6,320 nt of DNA from Clostridiaceae bacterium (GCA_016292575.1 JAEDIH010000099.1:1-6320), one strand, 5' to 3'; numbered from the stretch's first letter, positions 1-5,464 are shown. Translations and numbers: made by a program. The notes: generated from the letters alone by a model not told the origin.

Positions 1-86
1 GTCAGATTGTTAATGTTGACGGCGGACTGAACTCCCATGTTCCCACCGTTGCCCAATTCAGACAGCTCAACTCCCGCACCTGGTAA
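1..86 (+). CDS. C-terminus of a short-chain dehydrogenase/reductase (SDR), partial
   Basis: Only the last 27 codons are present, read from base 3 to the TAA at 84-86; the gene begins outside the window. The peptide begins QIVNVDGGLNSH and ends QLNSRTW. The pattern G-Q-x-x-x-V-D-G-G is the conserved C-terminal end of classical SDR enzymes, NAD(P)H-dependent oxidoreductases, where it follows the last strand of the Rossmann fold. The substrate cannot be told from this fragment. No terminator is visible between it and the next gene at 163, so read-through is possible. Confidence is good for the superfamily and nil for a specific enzyme. Confidence 0.7.
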   Translation, partial: QIVNVDGGLNSHVPTVAQFRQLNSRTW

Positions 87-162
87 AAACCAAAAAACTT
101 GCGGATCTCTGTCAATATAACCAAACAGTTATTTTTCCTTTTTATTTTCATGGAGGTGCAAA

Positions 163-372
163 TTGGTGGCGTGTTACAAGAGGATCCGCGAGCTGTGCGA
201 GGACAGCGACATGACCCAAAAGCAGGTGGCGGATTATCTTGGAATGAAGCAGCCTCAATATAGCCGCTATGAACGCGGCTTTCGCGACATACCGACTGAT
301 GTTCTGATTGCCCTTGCAGACCTTTATAAAACCTCGACCGACTATATTCTCGGAAGAGTTGACGAAAGATAA
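163..372 (+). CDS. Small XRE/Cro-CI-family helix-turn-helix regulator
   Basis: A 69-residue, single-domain DNA-binding protein of the HTH_3 (lambda Cro/CI) type. The helix-turn-helix runs from about residue 17 to 39 (MTQKQVADYLGM then QPQYSRYERG), with the usual T-Q-x-x-V/L-A first helix and S-x-Y-E-x-G after the recognition helix. The tail STDYILGR is the usual ending of free-standing HTH_3 proteins in Clostridia, so the protein is essentially only the domain and is probably a dimeric transcription regulator acting in the cytoplasm. The start is TTG at 163 or GTG at 166. A strong GGAGG at 152-156 serves either, with spacing of 6 or 9 bases, and GTG at 166 may be the better choice. A strong terminator follows at 394-440. 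There is no effector domain, so the targets are unknown, and no toxin or phage partner is seen beside it. Confidence 0.88.
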   Translation: MVACYKRIRELCEDSDMTQKQVADYLGMKQPQYSRYERGFRDIPTDVLIALADLYKTSTDYILGRVDER

Positions 373-393
373 CGTCCGTTTGAAAAAGAAAGT

Positions 394-440
394 ACGGACT
401 GCCGCAAAGGAAAACCCAAAGCGGCAGTCCGTGTTTTTTT
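394..440 (+). terminator. Intrinsic terminator of the XRE regulator gene
   Basis: A perfect 12-bp stem (ACGGACTGCCGC at 394-405 with its complement at 421-432) encloses a 15-base A-rich loop and is followed by GTTTTTTT. It lies 21 bases past the stop codon at 372, a classic rho-independent terminator. Confidence 0.93.
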
Positions 441-501
441 GCAAATCTATGATACAAAGATGCCGTTAAAGTCATTAATCAGCCGGGGTAATTTTCAACA
501 T

Positions 502-529
502 TTGACTTTATAAATAATTGTGATAAAAT
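502..529 (+). promoter_or_regulatory. Possible promoter with extended -10
   Basis: TTGACT (502-507) and TAAAAT (524-529) are 16 bases apart, with TG at 521-522 giving an extended -10. It would start transcription near 536 and serve the damaged gene that ends at 1024. It overlaps the only nearby ATG (528), so if this promoter is real, that ATG cannot be an ordinary leadered start. Confidence 0.45.
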
Positions 530-1024
530 GAAGAACTTGAAAATTTTGAGTTTTCCGATAGACCTATTCCCATCAGCGAAATTACAAGGCGGATTAACGA
601 TATTGCAGACACAGAAAACAGCACAAAGCTCAGCCACACTACAATAACTTCATGGCTGACAGAAATCGGTATACTCAATGAAACGATAAATACAGCGGGC
701 AAAAAAAGCAAACGCCCGACAGCCGAGGGTGCAGAGCTCGGTATTTTTGTTGAGGAAAGAATGGGTCAAAACGGCATATATCATGTTGTTGTCTATAATA
801 AATCAGCGCAGAAGTTTATTGTTGATAATATTCCTTCGATTGTTGAGAATCATAACAATAAAACCATAATGGAAAATCAAGGATTGCCGTGGACTGACGA
901 GCAGGAGCAACAGCTTGTTGAGATGTTCAAGCAAAACGCTTCCATAAATGAAATTGCATCTGCGCTCAACCGTTCCGACGGCGGAATCCGCGCCAGGCTT
1001 AAAAAATTAGGGTATGATATTTAA
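528..1024 (+). pseudogene. Probable DNA-binding protein gene, start lost or frameshifted near the 5' end
   Basis: One reading frame is open from base 527 to the TAA at 1022-1024, about 164 codons, but has no ATG, GTG or TTG until ATG 761, which would give only 87 residues. The sequence before 761 looks truly coding: ENFEFSDRPIPISEI, then SWLTEIGIL, then KRPTAEGAELGI, a winged-helix-like pattern running straight into EERMGQNGIYHVVVY. An ATG at 528 lies in another frame, and adding one base at about 531-536 would give M-K-x-L-E-N-F-E-F-S-D. The C-terminal 44 residues, from WTDEQEQQL to ARLKKLGYDI, form a Myb/SANT-like helix-turn-helix (W at the start, SINEIASALNRS in the middle). I read it as an uncharacterised clostridial DNA-binding protein. 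GAGGAAAG at 752-759 lies just before ATG 761, so a short product from there is the alternative. A sequencing error would also explain the break. Confidence 0.6.
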
Positions 1025-1047
1025 AGACCCTCTTTTATATCAAATTT

Positions 1048-1087
1048 AACCCATTGTGCCGATAAATTATTTTCGGCACAATGGGTT
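1048..1087. terminator. 15-bp hairpin between convergent genes
   Basis: A perfect 15-bp stem (AACCCATTGTGCCGA at 1048-1062 with its complement at 1073-1087) has a 10-base AT-rich loop. It begins 24 bases past the stop at 1024. There is no clean T-run on either strand, so it is a weak or processing-type 3' end structure rather than a classic terminator. Confidence 0.55.
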
Positions 1088-1091
1088 GCAG

Positions 1092-1123
1092 AAAACTCCG
1101 GTGCAGAGCCTTCTGCACCGGAG
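1092..1123 (-). terminator. Intrinsic terminator of metY
   Basis: A perfect 12-bp stem (CTCCGGTGCAGA at 1096-1107 with its complement at 1112-1123) has a 4-base loop. On the minus strand it is followed by TTTTC. It lies 13 bases past the metY stop codon. Confidence 0.8.
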
Positions 1124-1136
1124 CCGGGGTTACGCA

Positions 1137-2420
1137 TTATTTTACGGCTGCAAAGCCTTTCTCCAAATCAGCAATGATATCGTCTATATGCTCCGTACCG
1201 ATAGACAGGCGAATGGTATTCGGCTTGATTCCCTGATCCAGAAGTTCTTCAGTCGTAAGCTGTGAATGGGTTGTGGTTGCCGGGTGAATTACCAGTGATT
1301 TTACATCGGCAACATTGGCAAGCAGCGAGAAGATCTCCAAATTATCGATGAATTTGTGAGCTTCCTCCTGACCGCCCTTGATCTCGAAAGTGAAAATCGA
1401 AGCGCCGCCGTTCGGAAAATATTTCTCATAGAGTGCATGCTGCGGATGATCCGGCAAAGAGGGATGGTTGACCTTTTCCACCTGCGGGTGGTTTGCAAGA
1501 TATTCAACCACTTTTTTGGTGTTCTCCGCATGACGCTCAAGGCGCAGGGAAAGCGTCTCAACACCCTGAAGCAGGAGGAATGCATTGAACGGTGAAATGG
1601 CAGCACCGGTATCTCTGAGAAGTATTGCACGGATATAGGTGACAAATGCCGCAGGACCTGCTGCATCAACAAAGGATACGCCGTGATAGCTTGGATTCGG
1701 AGCCGCAATAGGAGCATACTTGCCGGATTTCTTCCAATCAAACTTTCCGGAATCCACGATGATTCCGCCGAGCGTTGTGCCGTGTCCGCCGAGGAACTTT
1801 GTTGCGGAATGAATGACGATGTCTGCACCGTGCTCAATGGGGCGAATCAGGTACGGAGTACCGAAGGTGTTATCGATTACAACGGGTAGTCCGTGTTTGT
1901 GCGCAAGCTCGGAAATTGCGTCGATATCAGGAATATCGCTGTTGGGATTTCCGAGCGTTTCGAGATAGATAGCCTTGGTGTTGGGCTGAATGGCGGCTTC
2001 CACCTGTGCAAGATTATGAATATCAACAAATGTGGTTTTGATATCAAACTGAGCCAGCGTATGTGCGAGCAGGTTGAAGCTGCCGCCGTAGATGGTCTTC
2101 TGCGCCACGATATGCTCGCCTGCCTGAGCCAGCGCCTCAATGGTATAGGTAACGGCAGCCGCACCGGAAGCCAAAGCCAAGGCTGCAACGCCGCCTTCAA
2201 GAGCGGCAACGCGCTTTTCCAAAACGTCCTGTGTGGAGTTTGTAAGCCTGCCGTAGATGTTGCCGGCGTCAGCAAGACCGAAACGTGCTGCCGCATGGGC
2301 GGAATTCTTGAATACATAGGATGTGGTCTGATAAATCGGGACGGCTCTTGAATCGGTTGCCGGATCGGGCTGTTCCTGTCCTACATGAAGTTGTAAAGTT
2401 TCAAATTTATAGTTACTCAC
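1137..2420 (-). CDS. metY: O-acetylhomoserine sulfhydrylase (aminocarboxypropyltransferase)
   Basis: A 427-residue cytoplasmic PLP enzyme of the Cys/Met-metabolism (gamma) family. It would make homocysteine from O-acetylhomoserine and sulfide, feeding methionine synthesis; members often also show O-acetylserine sulfhydrylase activity. Visible marks are HVGQEQPDPATDSRAVPIYQ at residues 12-31, YGRLTNST at 56-63 (the YxR phosphate contacts from the neighbouring subunit), LASGAAA at 83-89, the cofactor aspartate in VIDNTFGTPY at 181-190, and the PLP lysine K208 in SATKFLGGHG. The length of about 430 and the extra block after the lysine (GKYAPIAAPNPSYHG) fit MetY rather than the shorter MetB/MetC group. 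The start is GTG (2420-2418), with AAAGAGG at 2435-2429 and an 8-base gap. It is transcribed away from the Rrf2 regulator, and an 18-residue leader ORF sits in its 5' leader. Confidence 0.93.
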   Translation of the reverse strand: MSNYKFETLQLHVGQEQPDPATDSRAVPIYQTTSYVFKNSAHAAARFGLADAGNIYGRLTNSTQDVLEKRVAALEGGVAALALASGAAAVTYTIEALAQAGEHIVAQKTIYGGSFNLLAHTLAQFDIKTTFVDIHNLAQVEAAIQPNTKAIYLETLGNPNSDIPDIDAISELAHKHGLPVVIDNTFGTPYLIRPIEHGADIVIHSATKFLGGHGTTLGGIIVDSGKFDWKKSGKYAPIAAPNPSYHGVSFVDAAGPAAFVTYIRAILLRDTGAAISPFNAFLLLQGVETLSLRLERHAENTKKVVEYLANHPQVEKVNHPSLPDHPQHALYEKYFPNGGASIFTFEIKGGQEEAHKFIDNLEIFSLLANVADVKSLVIHPATTTHSQLTTEELLDQGIKPNTIRLSIGTEHIDDIIADLEKGFAAVK

Positions 2421-2499
2421 TGTAATTACCTCTTTCTTGTTCTCATTACTTTGTTTGTTTTTTGTTTTGTCTGCCTTTTTGGAACCGGTTGTGCCTAAG

Positions 2500-2556
2500 T
2501 CACATTCGTCCGTTACGTAAGTTCGCCCGTATTAAGGCCTCAAAATAATTTTTCAT
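2500..2556 (-). CDS. Leader ORF upstream of metY, 18 residues, ending Gly-Arg-Met-stop
   Basis: A short ORF, MKNYFEALIRANLRNGRM, lies between the predicted metY promoter and metY. Its ATG (2556-2554) has AAGGAG at 2572-2567, ten bases upstream, and begins about 25 bases after the predicted transcription start. It ends ATG TGA, so methionine is the last residue. From its stop there are 79 bases to metY, A-rich and poor in structure, with no intrinsic terminator. I see no resemblance to a known protein family. Its place suggests a leader peptide whose translation affects metY expression. Compare the leader ORF before cysK at 4331-4363. Confidence 0.5.
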   Translation of the reverse strand: MKNYFEALIRANLRNGRM

Positions 2557-2587
2557 GATATGGCTTCTCCTTCCAATCTTTGCGTTC

Positions 2588-2616
2588 ATTATACCGCATT
2601 TTTCAACGATTGTCCA
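2588..2616 (-). promoter_or_regulatory. Promoter of metY and its leader ORF
   Basis: Read on the minus strand, the -35 is TGGACA (2616-2611), the spacer is 17 bases and the -10 is a perfect TATAAT (2593-2588). Transcription should start near 2581, leaving a leader of about 160 bases before metY. Confidence 0.78.
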
Positions 2617-2638
2617 ATATCCTATAAGTATACTCGGT

Positions 2639-2655
2639 AATAGGTTCAGCCTATT
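2639..2655. promoter_or_regulatory. Inverted repeat AATAGG-N5-CCTATT, candidate operator
   Basis: Perfect 6-bp arms lie at 2639-2644 and 2650-2655, just upstream of the metY promoter, with a further CCTAT at 2621-2625 next to the -35. The same arms occur around the cysK transcription start (4392-4408). The adjacent Rrf2 regulator is the natural candidate to bind them, but this is inferred from position only. Confidence 0.4.
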
Positions 2656-2661
2656 TTTCAA

Positions 2662-2689
2662 CAAAGTATCAAAGTATCTTTGCATACTT
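2662..2689. promoter_or_regulatory. CAAAGTAT tandem repeat with inverted partner, candidate operator
   Basis: CAAAGTAT occurs twice head to tail (2662-2669 and 2670-2677). The second copy is part of a perfect palindrome CAAAG-TAT-CTTTG (2670-2682) and of an inverted repeat AAGTAT-N6-ATACTT (2672-2689). It lies upstream of the -35 elements of both divergent promoters, about 46 bases from the metY -35 and 29 from the regulator's -35. It is probably a regulatory site for one or both genes; the binding protein is unknown. Confidence 0.42.
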
Positions 2690-2717
2690 CGTTTTCTTGA
2701 GTTTATTCCTCTTGCAC

Positions 2718-2746
2718 TTGAAAACCTACTAAATATATGTTATTAT
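2718..2746 (+). promoter_or_regulatory. Promoter of the Rrf2 regulator gene
   Basis: TTGAAA (2718-2723), 17 bases, then TATTAT (2741-2746), with TG at 2738-2739 giving an extended -10. Transcription should start near 2753, leaving a short leader of about 24 bases before ATG 2777. Confidence 0.78.
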
Positions 2747-2776
2747 AGAGTTATAAAAAGCAAGAGGTGAAAACGA

Positions 2777-3214
2777 ATGAAAATTTCCACTAAGGGCCGC
2801 TATGCCTTGCGTATGATGATTGATTTGGCGGAGCATCAGAACTGCGGCTTTGTTTCTCTTAAAGATATTGCAGACCGTCAGAATATATCCAAAAAATATT
2901 TAGAGCAAATTATTCCGATTTTCAATAAAGCCGATATTCTGAAAACCACCCGCGGCTCACATGGGGGATATATGCTGTCGAAATCTCCTGACAAATATAC
3001 AGTGGGAGAGATCCTTCGTTTAACGGAAGGAAGTCTTGCGCCGGTGGATTGCCTTAATCAAAATCCTATTGAATGTGAACGAAGCTGTGGATGTGCAACG
3101 CTTCCCGTTTGGCAAGGACTGAATCGGGTAATCAACGAATATCTCGACAGTATTACCCTACAGGATATACTCGATCAGCAAAAAGAACGGTATATGAATG
3201 ATTATATAATATAA
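2777..3214 (+). CDS. Rrf2-family regulator, CymR/IscR-like
   Basis: A 145-residue winged-helix repressor. MKISTKGRYALRMMIDLA at the N-terminus, the HTH around residues 26-46 (VSLKDIADRQNISKKYLEQI), and the wing GSHGGYMLSKSP at 60-71 are standard Rrf2 marks. It resembles CymR of Bacillus, the master repressor of cysteine metabolism that works in complex with CysK. Sitting between metY and cysK, control of sulfur amino-acid genes is the likely job. Unlike B. subtilis CymR, it carries a cysteine cluster (C92, C100, C104, C106) where IscR-type members bind an iron-sulfur cluster, so cofactor sensing is possible. AGAGGTG ends 7 bases before the ATG, and a strong terminator follows. Whether to name it cymR or iscR cannot be decided from sequence, so no symbol is given. 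Confidence 0.9.
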   Translation: MKISTKGRYALRMMIDLAEHQNCGFVSLKDIADRQNISKKYLEQIIPIFNKADILKTTRGSHGGYMLSKSPDKYTVGEILRLTEGSLAPVDCLNQNPIECERSCGCATLPVWQGLNRVINEYLDSITLQDILDQQKERYMNDYII

Positions 3215-3221
3215 AATCTGA

Positions 3222-3260
3222 CCGCTTGAAATCCTGTCGGACTTCAAGCGGCTTTTTTTT
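3222..3260 (+). terminator. Intrinsic terminator of the Rrf2 regulator gene
   Basis: A 9-bp perfect stem (CCGCTTGAA at 3222-3230 with its complement at 3243-3251) is followed by C and eight T. On the minus strand the same hairpin is followed by an imperfect T-rich run, so it may also stop cysK transcripts, for which no other terminator is visible. Confidence 0.92.
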
Positions 3261-3332
3261 GCAAGAGGCGTCTTTCCGAGCAGCTCCTGCATGAATTCAT
3301 AATAGCTCAATAAGCTGACCCGTTTTCTCGCA

Positions 3333-4262
3333 TTATTCAGAGAACATTGGAGTAGAGAGGTATCTCTCTCCGGTATCCGGAAGAAGTGCTACAATAATCT
3401 TTCCCTTGTTTTCCGGGCGTTTTGCAAGCTTGGTCGCAGCCCATACAGCCGCACCCGATGAAATACCGACCAGCAGCCCTTCTTTTCTTGCAAGGGTTCT
3501 GCCTGTTTCAAACGCGTCTTCGTTTTCCACAGTAATAATTTCATCATAAACCTCGGTATTAAGCGTATCAGGCACAAAGCCCGCGCCGATTCCCTGAATT
3601 TTATGAGGACCGGGTGTACCCTTGGACAGCACCGGAGAGCCTGCGGGCTCTACTGCAACAACCTTAACATTCGGGTTTTTGCTCTTTAAGTATTCACCGA
3701 CACCCGAAACGGTGCCGCCGGTACCAACGCCGGCAACAAAGATATCCACCTTGCCGTCGGTATCCTCCCAGATTTCGGGACCTGTTGTATTACGGTGAGC
3801 CGTGGGATTGGCGGCGTTGGTAAACTGGCTTGGAATAAAGCTGTTCGGTGTCTCAGCCGCAAGCTCCTGCGCCTTTGCAATAGCGCCCTTCATTCCCTTG
3901 GTTCCATCGGTGAGAACAAGCTCTGCACCGTATGCCTTCAAAAGATTGCGGCGTTCAACACTCATGGTTTCGGGCATGGTGAGAATAATTTTATATCCGC
4001 GGGAAGCTGCCACTGCCGCAAGACCGATACCTGTGTTACCGCTGGTAGGCTCAATAATCACGGAATCCGGCTTCAATACGCCCTTTGCTTCTGCGTCATC
4101 AATCATAGCCTTGGCAATTCTGTCTTTAACGCTTCCTGCGGGATTGAAATATTCAAGCTTGCCGTAAACGGTTGCGCCGAGTTCCTTCAGCTTGCCGTAA
4201 TTGTTGAGCTTCAAAAGCGGTGTTTTTCCAATTAAATCTGTAATTCTGTCATAGGTTTTCAT
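3333..4262 (-). CDS. cysK: Cysteine synthase A (O-acetylserine sulfhydrylase)
   Basis: A 309-residue cytoplasmic PLP enzyme (beta/fold-type II family) that makes L-cysteine and acetate from O-acetylserine and sulfide, the last step of cysteine synthesis. The PLP lysine is K46 in PAGSVKDR. The substrate-binding loop is [12 protein letters not shown] (71-82), followed by [20 protein letters not shown] (146-165). The phosphate-binding loop is GVGTGGT (178-184), with [10 protein letters not shown] at 222-231 and the C-terminal [12 protein letters not shown] (293-304). Length and motifs match CysK throughout, with no missing residue seen. The ATG start has AAGGAG nine bases upstream. It converges on the Rrf2 regulator gene. 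In Bacillus, CysK is also the partner that activates CymR; the same pairing here would be inference. A 10-residue leader ORF lies in its 5' leader. Confidence 0.96.
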   Translation of the reverse strand: MKTYDRITDLIGKTPLLKLNNYGKLKELGATVYGKLEYFNPAGSVKDRIAKAMIDDAEAKGVLKPDSVIIEPTSGNTGIGLAAVAASRGYKIILTMPETMSVERRNLLKAYGAELVLTDGTKGMKGAIAKAQELAAETPNSFIPSQFTNAANPTAHRNTTGPEIWEDTDGKVDIFVAGVGTGGTVSGVGEYLKSKNPNVKVVAVEPAGSPVLSKGTPGPHKIQGIGAGFVPDTLNTEVYDEIITVENEDAFETGRTLARKEGLLVGISSGAAVWAATKLAKRPENKGKIIVALLPDTGERYLSTPMFSE

Positions 4263-4330
4263 AGGTTATCGCTCCTTATTAAAATTTTATCTTATATTTG
4301 TGTTTCAAATAATGTGAAAAGCAAAATGCG

Positions 4331-4363
4331 TCAACATCGACCCCAAATATGTATCCGTTTCAT
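4331..4363 (-). CDS. Leader ORF upstream of cysK, 10 residues, ending Gly-Arg-Cys-stop
   Basis: A very short ORF, MKRIHIWGRC, lies between the cysK promoter and cysK. Its ATG (4363-4361) has CGAGG at 4375-4371, seven bases upstream, and starts about 43 bases after the predicted transcription start. It ends TGT TGA, so cysteine is the last residue, 68 bases before the cysK start. No intrinsic terminator is seen between the two; only a weak AT-rich 6-bp hairpin (TATTTG-N5-CAAATA) is present. The ending matches the leader before metY (Gly-Arg-Met-stop) apart from the final amino acid. It is probably a regulatory leader peptide. Coding by so short a frame cannot be proven from one sequence. Confidence 0.48.
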   Translation of the reverse strand: MKRIHIWGRC

Positions 4364-4391
4364 AAATACGCCTCGATTCTGTCCGATTAAA

Positions 4392-4408
4392 CCTATCGGT
4401 TTTATAGG
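4392..4408. promoter_or_regulatory. Inverted repeat CCTAT-N7-ATAGG over the cysK transcription start
   Basis: The arms at 4392-4396 and 4404-4408 straddle the predicted cysK start point near 4406, where a bound repressor would block initiation. A second, overlapping repeat AAACC-N4-GGTTT is present (4390-4403). The ATAGG/CCTAT arms recur upstream of metY (2621-2655), so a shared regulator, most simply the Rrf2 protein encoded between the two genes, may bind here. Confidence 0.4.
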
Positions 4409-4412
4409 CATT

Positions 4413-4441
4413 ATTATAGCACCTTTGTTTTGTTCTGTCAA
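4413..4441 (-). promoter_or_regulatory. Perfect-consensus promoter of cysK
   Basis: On the minus strand, TTGACA (4441-4436), 17 bases, TATAAT (4418-4413). Every position is consensus, so control probably acts through repression or after initiation. The start point should be near 4406, leaving a leader of about 144 bases that contains the 10-residue leader ORF. Confidence 0.9.
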
Positions 4442-4506
4442 GCCCTTTATTGCAAAAAACATGAAAACATGAACTATGAACTATTCCGGTTCTCATTCGG
4501 TTGCTC

Positions 4507-4534
4507 TTGACAACACGATAAAAAACCTTATAAT
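4507..4534 (+). promoter_or_regulatory. Strong promoter upstream of tcdA
   Basis: TTGACA (4507-4512), 16 bases, TATAAT (4529-4534). The start point should be near 4541, about 134 bases before tcdA. It is divergent from the cysK promoter, with about 65 bases between the two -35 elements. Confidence 0.82.
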
Positions 4535-4552
4535 ATAACTTATTAAGCAGAT

Positions 4553-4681
4553 AGGTTTTATATCCGCAACAACGATGAACTTCAATAAATTATTACTGAA
4601 TATTTTACCGATATGAATATGCAGGCGGTCTTTTCAGAGGACGGTCTGTATTTCACCGTAAAGAAAGGAACAACATGCTGA
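4553..4681 (+). pseudogene. Remnant of a small ORF in the tcdA leader
   Basis: One frame reads like protein over 43 codons: (R)FYIRNNDELQ, a TAA at 4586-4588, then IITEYFTDMNMQAVFSEDG followed by LYFTVKKGTTC and TGA at 4679-4681, which overlaps the tcdA start. It begins with AGG (4553-4555) where an ATG would fit. A single change in each place (AGG from ATG, TAA from AAA) would give a continuous small protein. No ribosome binding site precedes it. The 22-codon part from ATG 4613 is open as it stands and could be coupled to tcdA translation. The family is not recognised. It may be a decayed gene, or an accident of composition. Confidence 0.35.
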
Positions 4682-5427
4682 ATCAATTTTCAAGAACCGA
4701 GCTGTTATTCGGAAAAGAAGCAATGGAAAAATTGGCATCTTCCCGTGTTGCTGTATTCGGCATCGGCGGTGTAGGCGGTTATACCGTTGAGGCACTTGTC
4801 CGTTCCGGCGTGGGAACGGTGGATCTTATCGATGATGATAAAATTTGCCTGACCAACATCAACCGTCAGATTTATGCAACACGAAAAACAGTCGGAAAAT
4901 ATAAGGTTGACGTTGCCGCCGAAAGGATTCATGAAATTAATCCCGATGCGGTTGTCAATACCTATAAAACCTTCTATACTCCCGAAACAGCGGATCAGTT
5001 TGATTTCACTAAGTACGATTACATTGTCGATGCCATTGACACCGTAACGGGAAAAATCGCACTTGTGATGAACGCCAACGAAGCCGGGACACCAATTATC
5101 AGCTCAATGGGTGCCGGCAACAAGGTCGATCCTACCGCTTTTGAGGTAACGGATATTTATAAGACATCGGTCTGTCCGCTTGCAAAGGTAATGCGTTATG
5201 AACTGAAACGCAGAGGCGTCAAAAAATTAAAGGTTGTATATTCCAAGGAACCGCCAATTACACCGATTGACGACATAGCAATCAGTTGCCGCACACACTG
5301 CATCTGTCCGCCCGGAACAGCGCGAAAATGTACTCAGCGCCGTCAGGGTCCGGGCAGCAACGCTTTTGTCCCCTCTGTGGTTGGTTTGATTATTGCAGGA
5401 GAGGTCATTAAGGATCTCACAAAATAG
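4675..5427 (+). CDS. tcdA: tRNA threonylcarbamoyladenosine dehydratase
   Basis: A 250-residue E1/ThiF-MoeB-like ATP-dependent enzyme of the YgdL/CsdL (TcdA) family. It cyclises t6A at position 37 of ANN-decoding tRNAs to ct6A, which helps decoding. The nucleotide-binding loop is GIGGVGG (29-35), followed by LIDDDKICLTNINRQ (51-65) with the acidic and Asn/Arg residues that bind ATP in this superfamily, YIVDAIDTVTGK (116-127), and SSMGAGNKVDP (143-153), which is typical of TcdA and absent from MoeB/ThiF. The end PGSNAFVPSVVGLIIAGEVI is the family C-terminal signature. A cysteine-rich stretch (C205, C209, C211, C219) precedes it. AAAGGA lies 5 bases before the ATG. It has its own promoter and terminator, so it is probably monocistronic. 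No CsdA/CsdE partner genes are in the window. Confidence 0.93.
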   Translation: MLNQFSRTELLFGKEAMEKLASSRVAVFGIGGVGGYTVEALVRSGVGTVDLIDDDKICLTNINRQIYATRKTVGKYKVDVAAERIHEINPDAVVNTYKTFYTPETADQFDFTKYDYIVDAIDTVTGKIALVMNANEAGTPIISSMGAGNKVDPTAFEVTDIYKTSVCPLAKVMRYELKRRGVKKLKVVYSKEPPITPIDDIAISCRTHCICPPGTARKCTQRRQGPGSNAFVPSVVGLIIAGEVIKDLTK

Positions 5428-5440
5428 ACGAGGGGTTATT

Positions 5441-5464
5441 GGGGGGTACAGCCCCCTTTTTTTT
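5441..5464 (+). terminator. Intrinsic terminator of tcdA
   Basis: A short G/C-only stem (five Gs at 5442-5446 with five Cs at 5452-5456, loop TACAG, plus one G-T wobble) is followed by eight T. It lies 14 bases past the tcdA stop. Confidence 0.9.

Noticed and set aside
99..121. Possible promoter for the XRE gene (TTGCGG and TATAAC).
   Set aside because: The spacing is only 11 bases, too short for a sigma-A promoter.
1301..2351. Several long frames on both strands inside metY.
   Set aside because: They overlap a full-length enzyme with all family motifs and have unnatural composition; shadows of metY.
2421..2580. Possible SAM (S-box) riboswitch or T-box in the metY leader.
   Set aside because: None of the conserved core sequences of these elements is present, and the leader after the short ORF is A-rich with little structure.
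2500..2685. 61-residue minus-strand frame containing the metY leader ORF, starting at 2685.
   Set aside because: Its longer part crosses the metY promoter (2588-2616), and the predicted transcript begins near 2581, so only the 18-residue internal frame with its own ribosome binding site can be translated.
3224..3332. Minus-strand open stretch after cysK reading RKRVSLLSYYEF then MQELLGKTPLAKKSRLK.
   Set aside because: It looks protein-like and recalls the CysK LIGKTPL motif, but it has no ribosome binding site and runs through the hairpin of the regulator's terminator. Read as 3' untranslated sequence.
4305..4496. 63-residue minus-strand frame upstream of cysK.
   Set aside because: It runs through the perfect cysK promoter and has no ribosome binding site; it is noncoding leader sequence read in another frame.
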